Assembly (NCBI RefSeq): GCF_900111885.1
Contig: NZ_FOKG01000002.1
Span: 23,825 to 87,824 of the forward strand
DNA from: Amycolatopsis marina
Lineage (GTDB): Bacteria > Actinomycetota > Actinomycetes > Mycobacteriales > Pseudonocardiaceae
DNA length: 64,000 nt
Direction: 5' to 3'
Part shown: positions 63,998-64,000 of the stretch, piece by piece
How the letters are laid out: each line of letters starts with the position of its first letter
How positions within the stretch are numbered: the first letter of the stretch is position 1
Made by a program: the position numbers and the translations under genes
Notes under the pieces: generated by a model
Told to the model about the DNA's origin: nothing
Databases searched by the model: none
Seen by the model: only the letters and a program-made list of their open reading frames with translations

Positions 63998-64000
63998 AGC

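Overview
High-GC actinobacterial chromosome, most likely Pseudonocardiaceae (Amycolatopsis, Saccharomonospora or Prauserella type). The evidence is strong GC bias at third codon positions, a mycothione reductase (mycothiol is confined to Actinobacteria), an F420-type LLM oxidoreductase, SARP/LAL/PucR regulators, and a gene order (map, GNAT, ispG, rip1, dxr, DUF2631 ... rlmN, cdsA, frr, pyrH, tsf, rpsB) that follows the mycobacterial Rv2861c-Rv2890c order. The genus is an inference; the phylum is secure.

Layout. 1-3121: two tandem secreted subtilases, the first cut by the window edge. 3409-6312: a large LuxR-type ATPase regulator. 6522-9192: a RIO-family kinase and a DEAD-box RNA helicase separated by a leader that looks structured. 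9250-17346: bioF, a GNAT enzyme, a secreted trypsin, cobQ, mycothione reductase, a zinc alcohol dehydrogenase and a CynX-type MFS transporter. 17415-22382: a GntR/FCD regulator, then an operon of 3-hydroxybutyrate dehydrogenase, MHS-family transporter and PucR regulator. 22469-29455: housekeeping block map, GNAT, AraC regulator, ispG, rip1, dxr and DUF2631. 29790-35534: acyl-CoA ligase, LLM oxidoreductase, TylF-like methyltransferase, ArsC and a putative lipoprotein. 35557-38006: the metY-metX transsulfhydrylation pair. 38165-51749: a large amino-sugar locus. 51858-55715: a SARP/NB-ARC regulator, a possible small peptide gene and a small secreted protein. 55860-64000: rlmN, a PadR regulator, a methyltransferase, a VOC protein, then the translation/lipid block cdsA, frr, pyrH, tsf and rpsB.

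The amino-sugar locus is the most coherent accessory system. Eight minus-strand genes overlap or nearly touch: fused ABC permease, binding protein, secreted EEP phosphodiesterase with discoidin domain, FAD oxidoreductase, SIS isomerase/deaminase, ROK kinase, PfkB kinase and class II aldolase. Divergent to them is a GH20 beta-hexosaminidase, followed by a convergent DeoR regulator. Known family roles suggest that hexosaminides are cut outside or at the cell, and that GlcNAc/GalNAc is imported, phosphorylated, deaminated and split by a tagatose/fructose-bisphosphate route. No deacetylase and no ABC ATPase are present. The FAD enzyme and the EEP-discoidin protein do not belong to any standard amino-sugar pathway.

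The intergenic regions carry several unexplained structures: a 171-bp palindromic MITE-like element that supplies the stop codon of the LLM gene (31585-31755), two interlocked inverted repeats with pseudoknot topology (29478-29537), a 27-bp inverted repeat (18206-18333), a 96-bp tandem repeat running out of the VOC gene (59474-59665), and two CCCCAATG-type palindromes (59728-59780). No rRNA, tRNA, CRISPR array, prophage or intact insertion sequence was seen.
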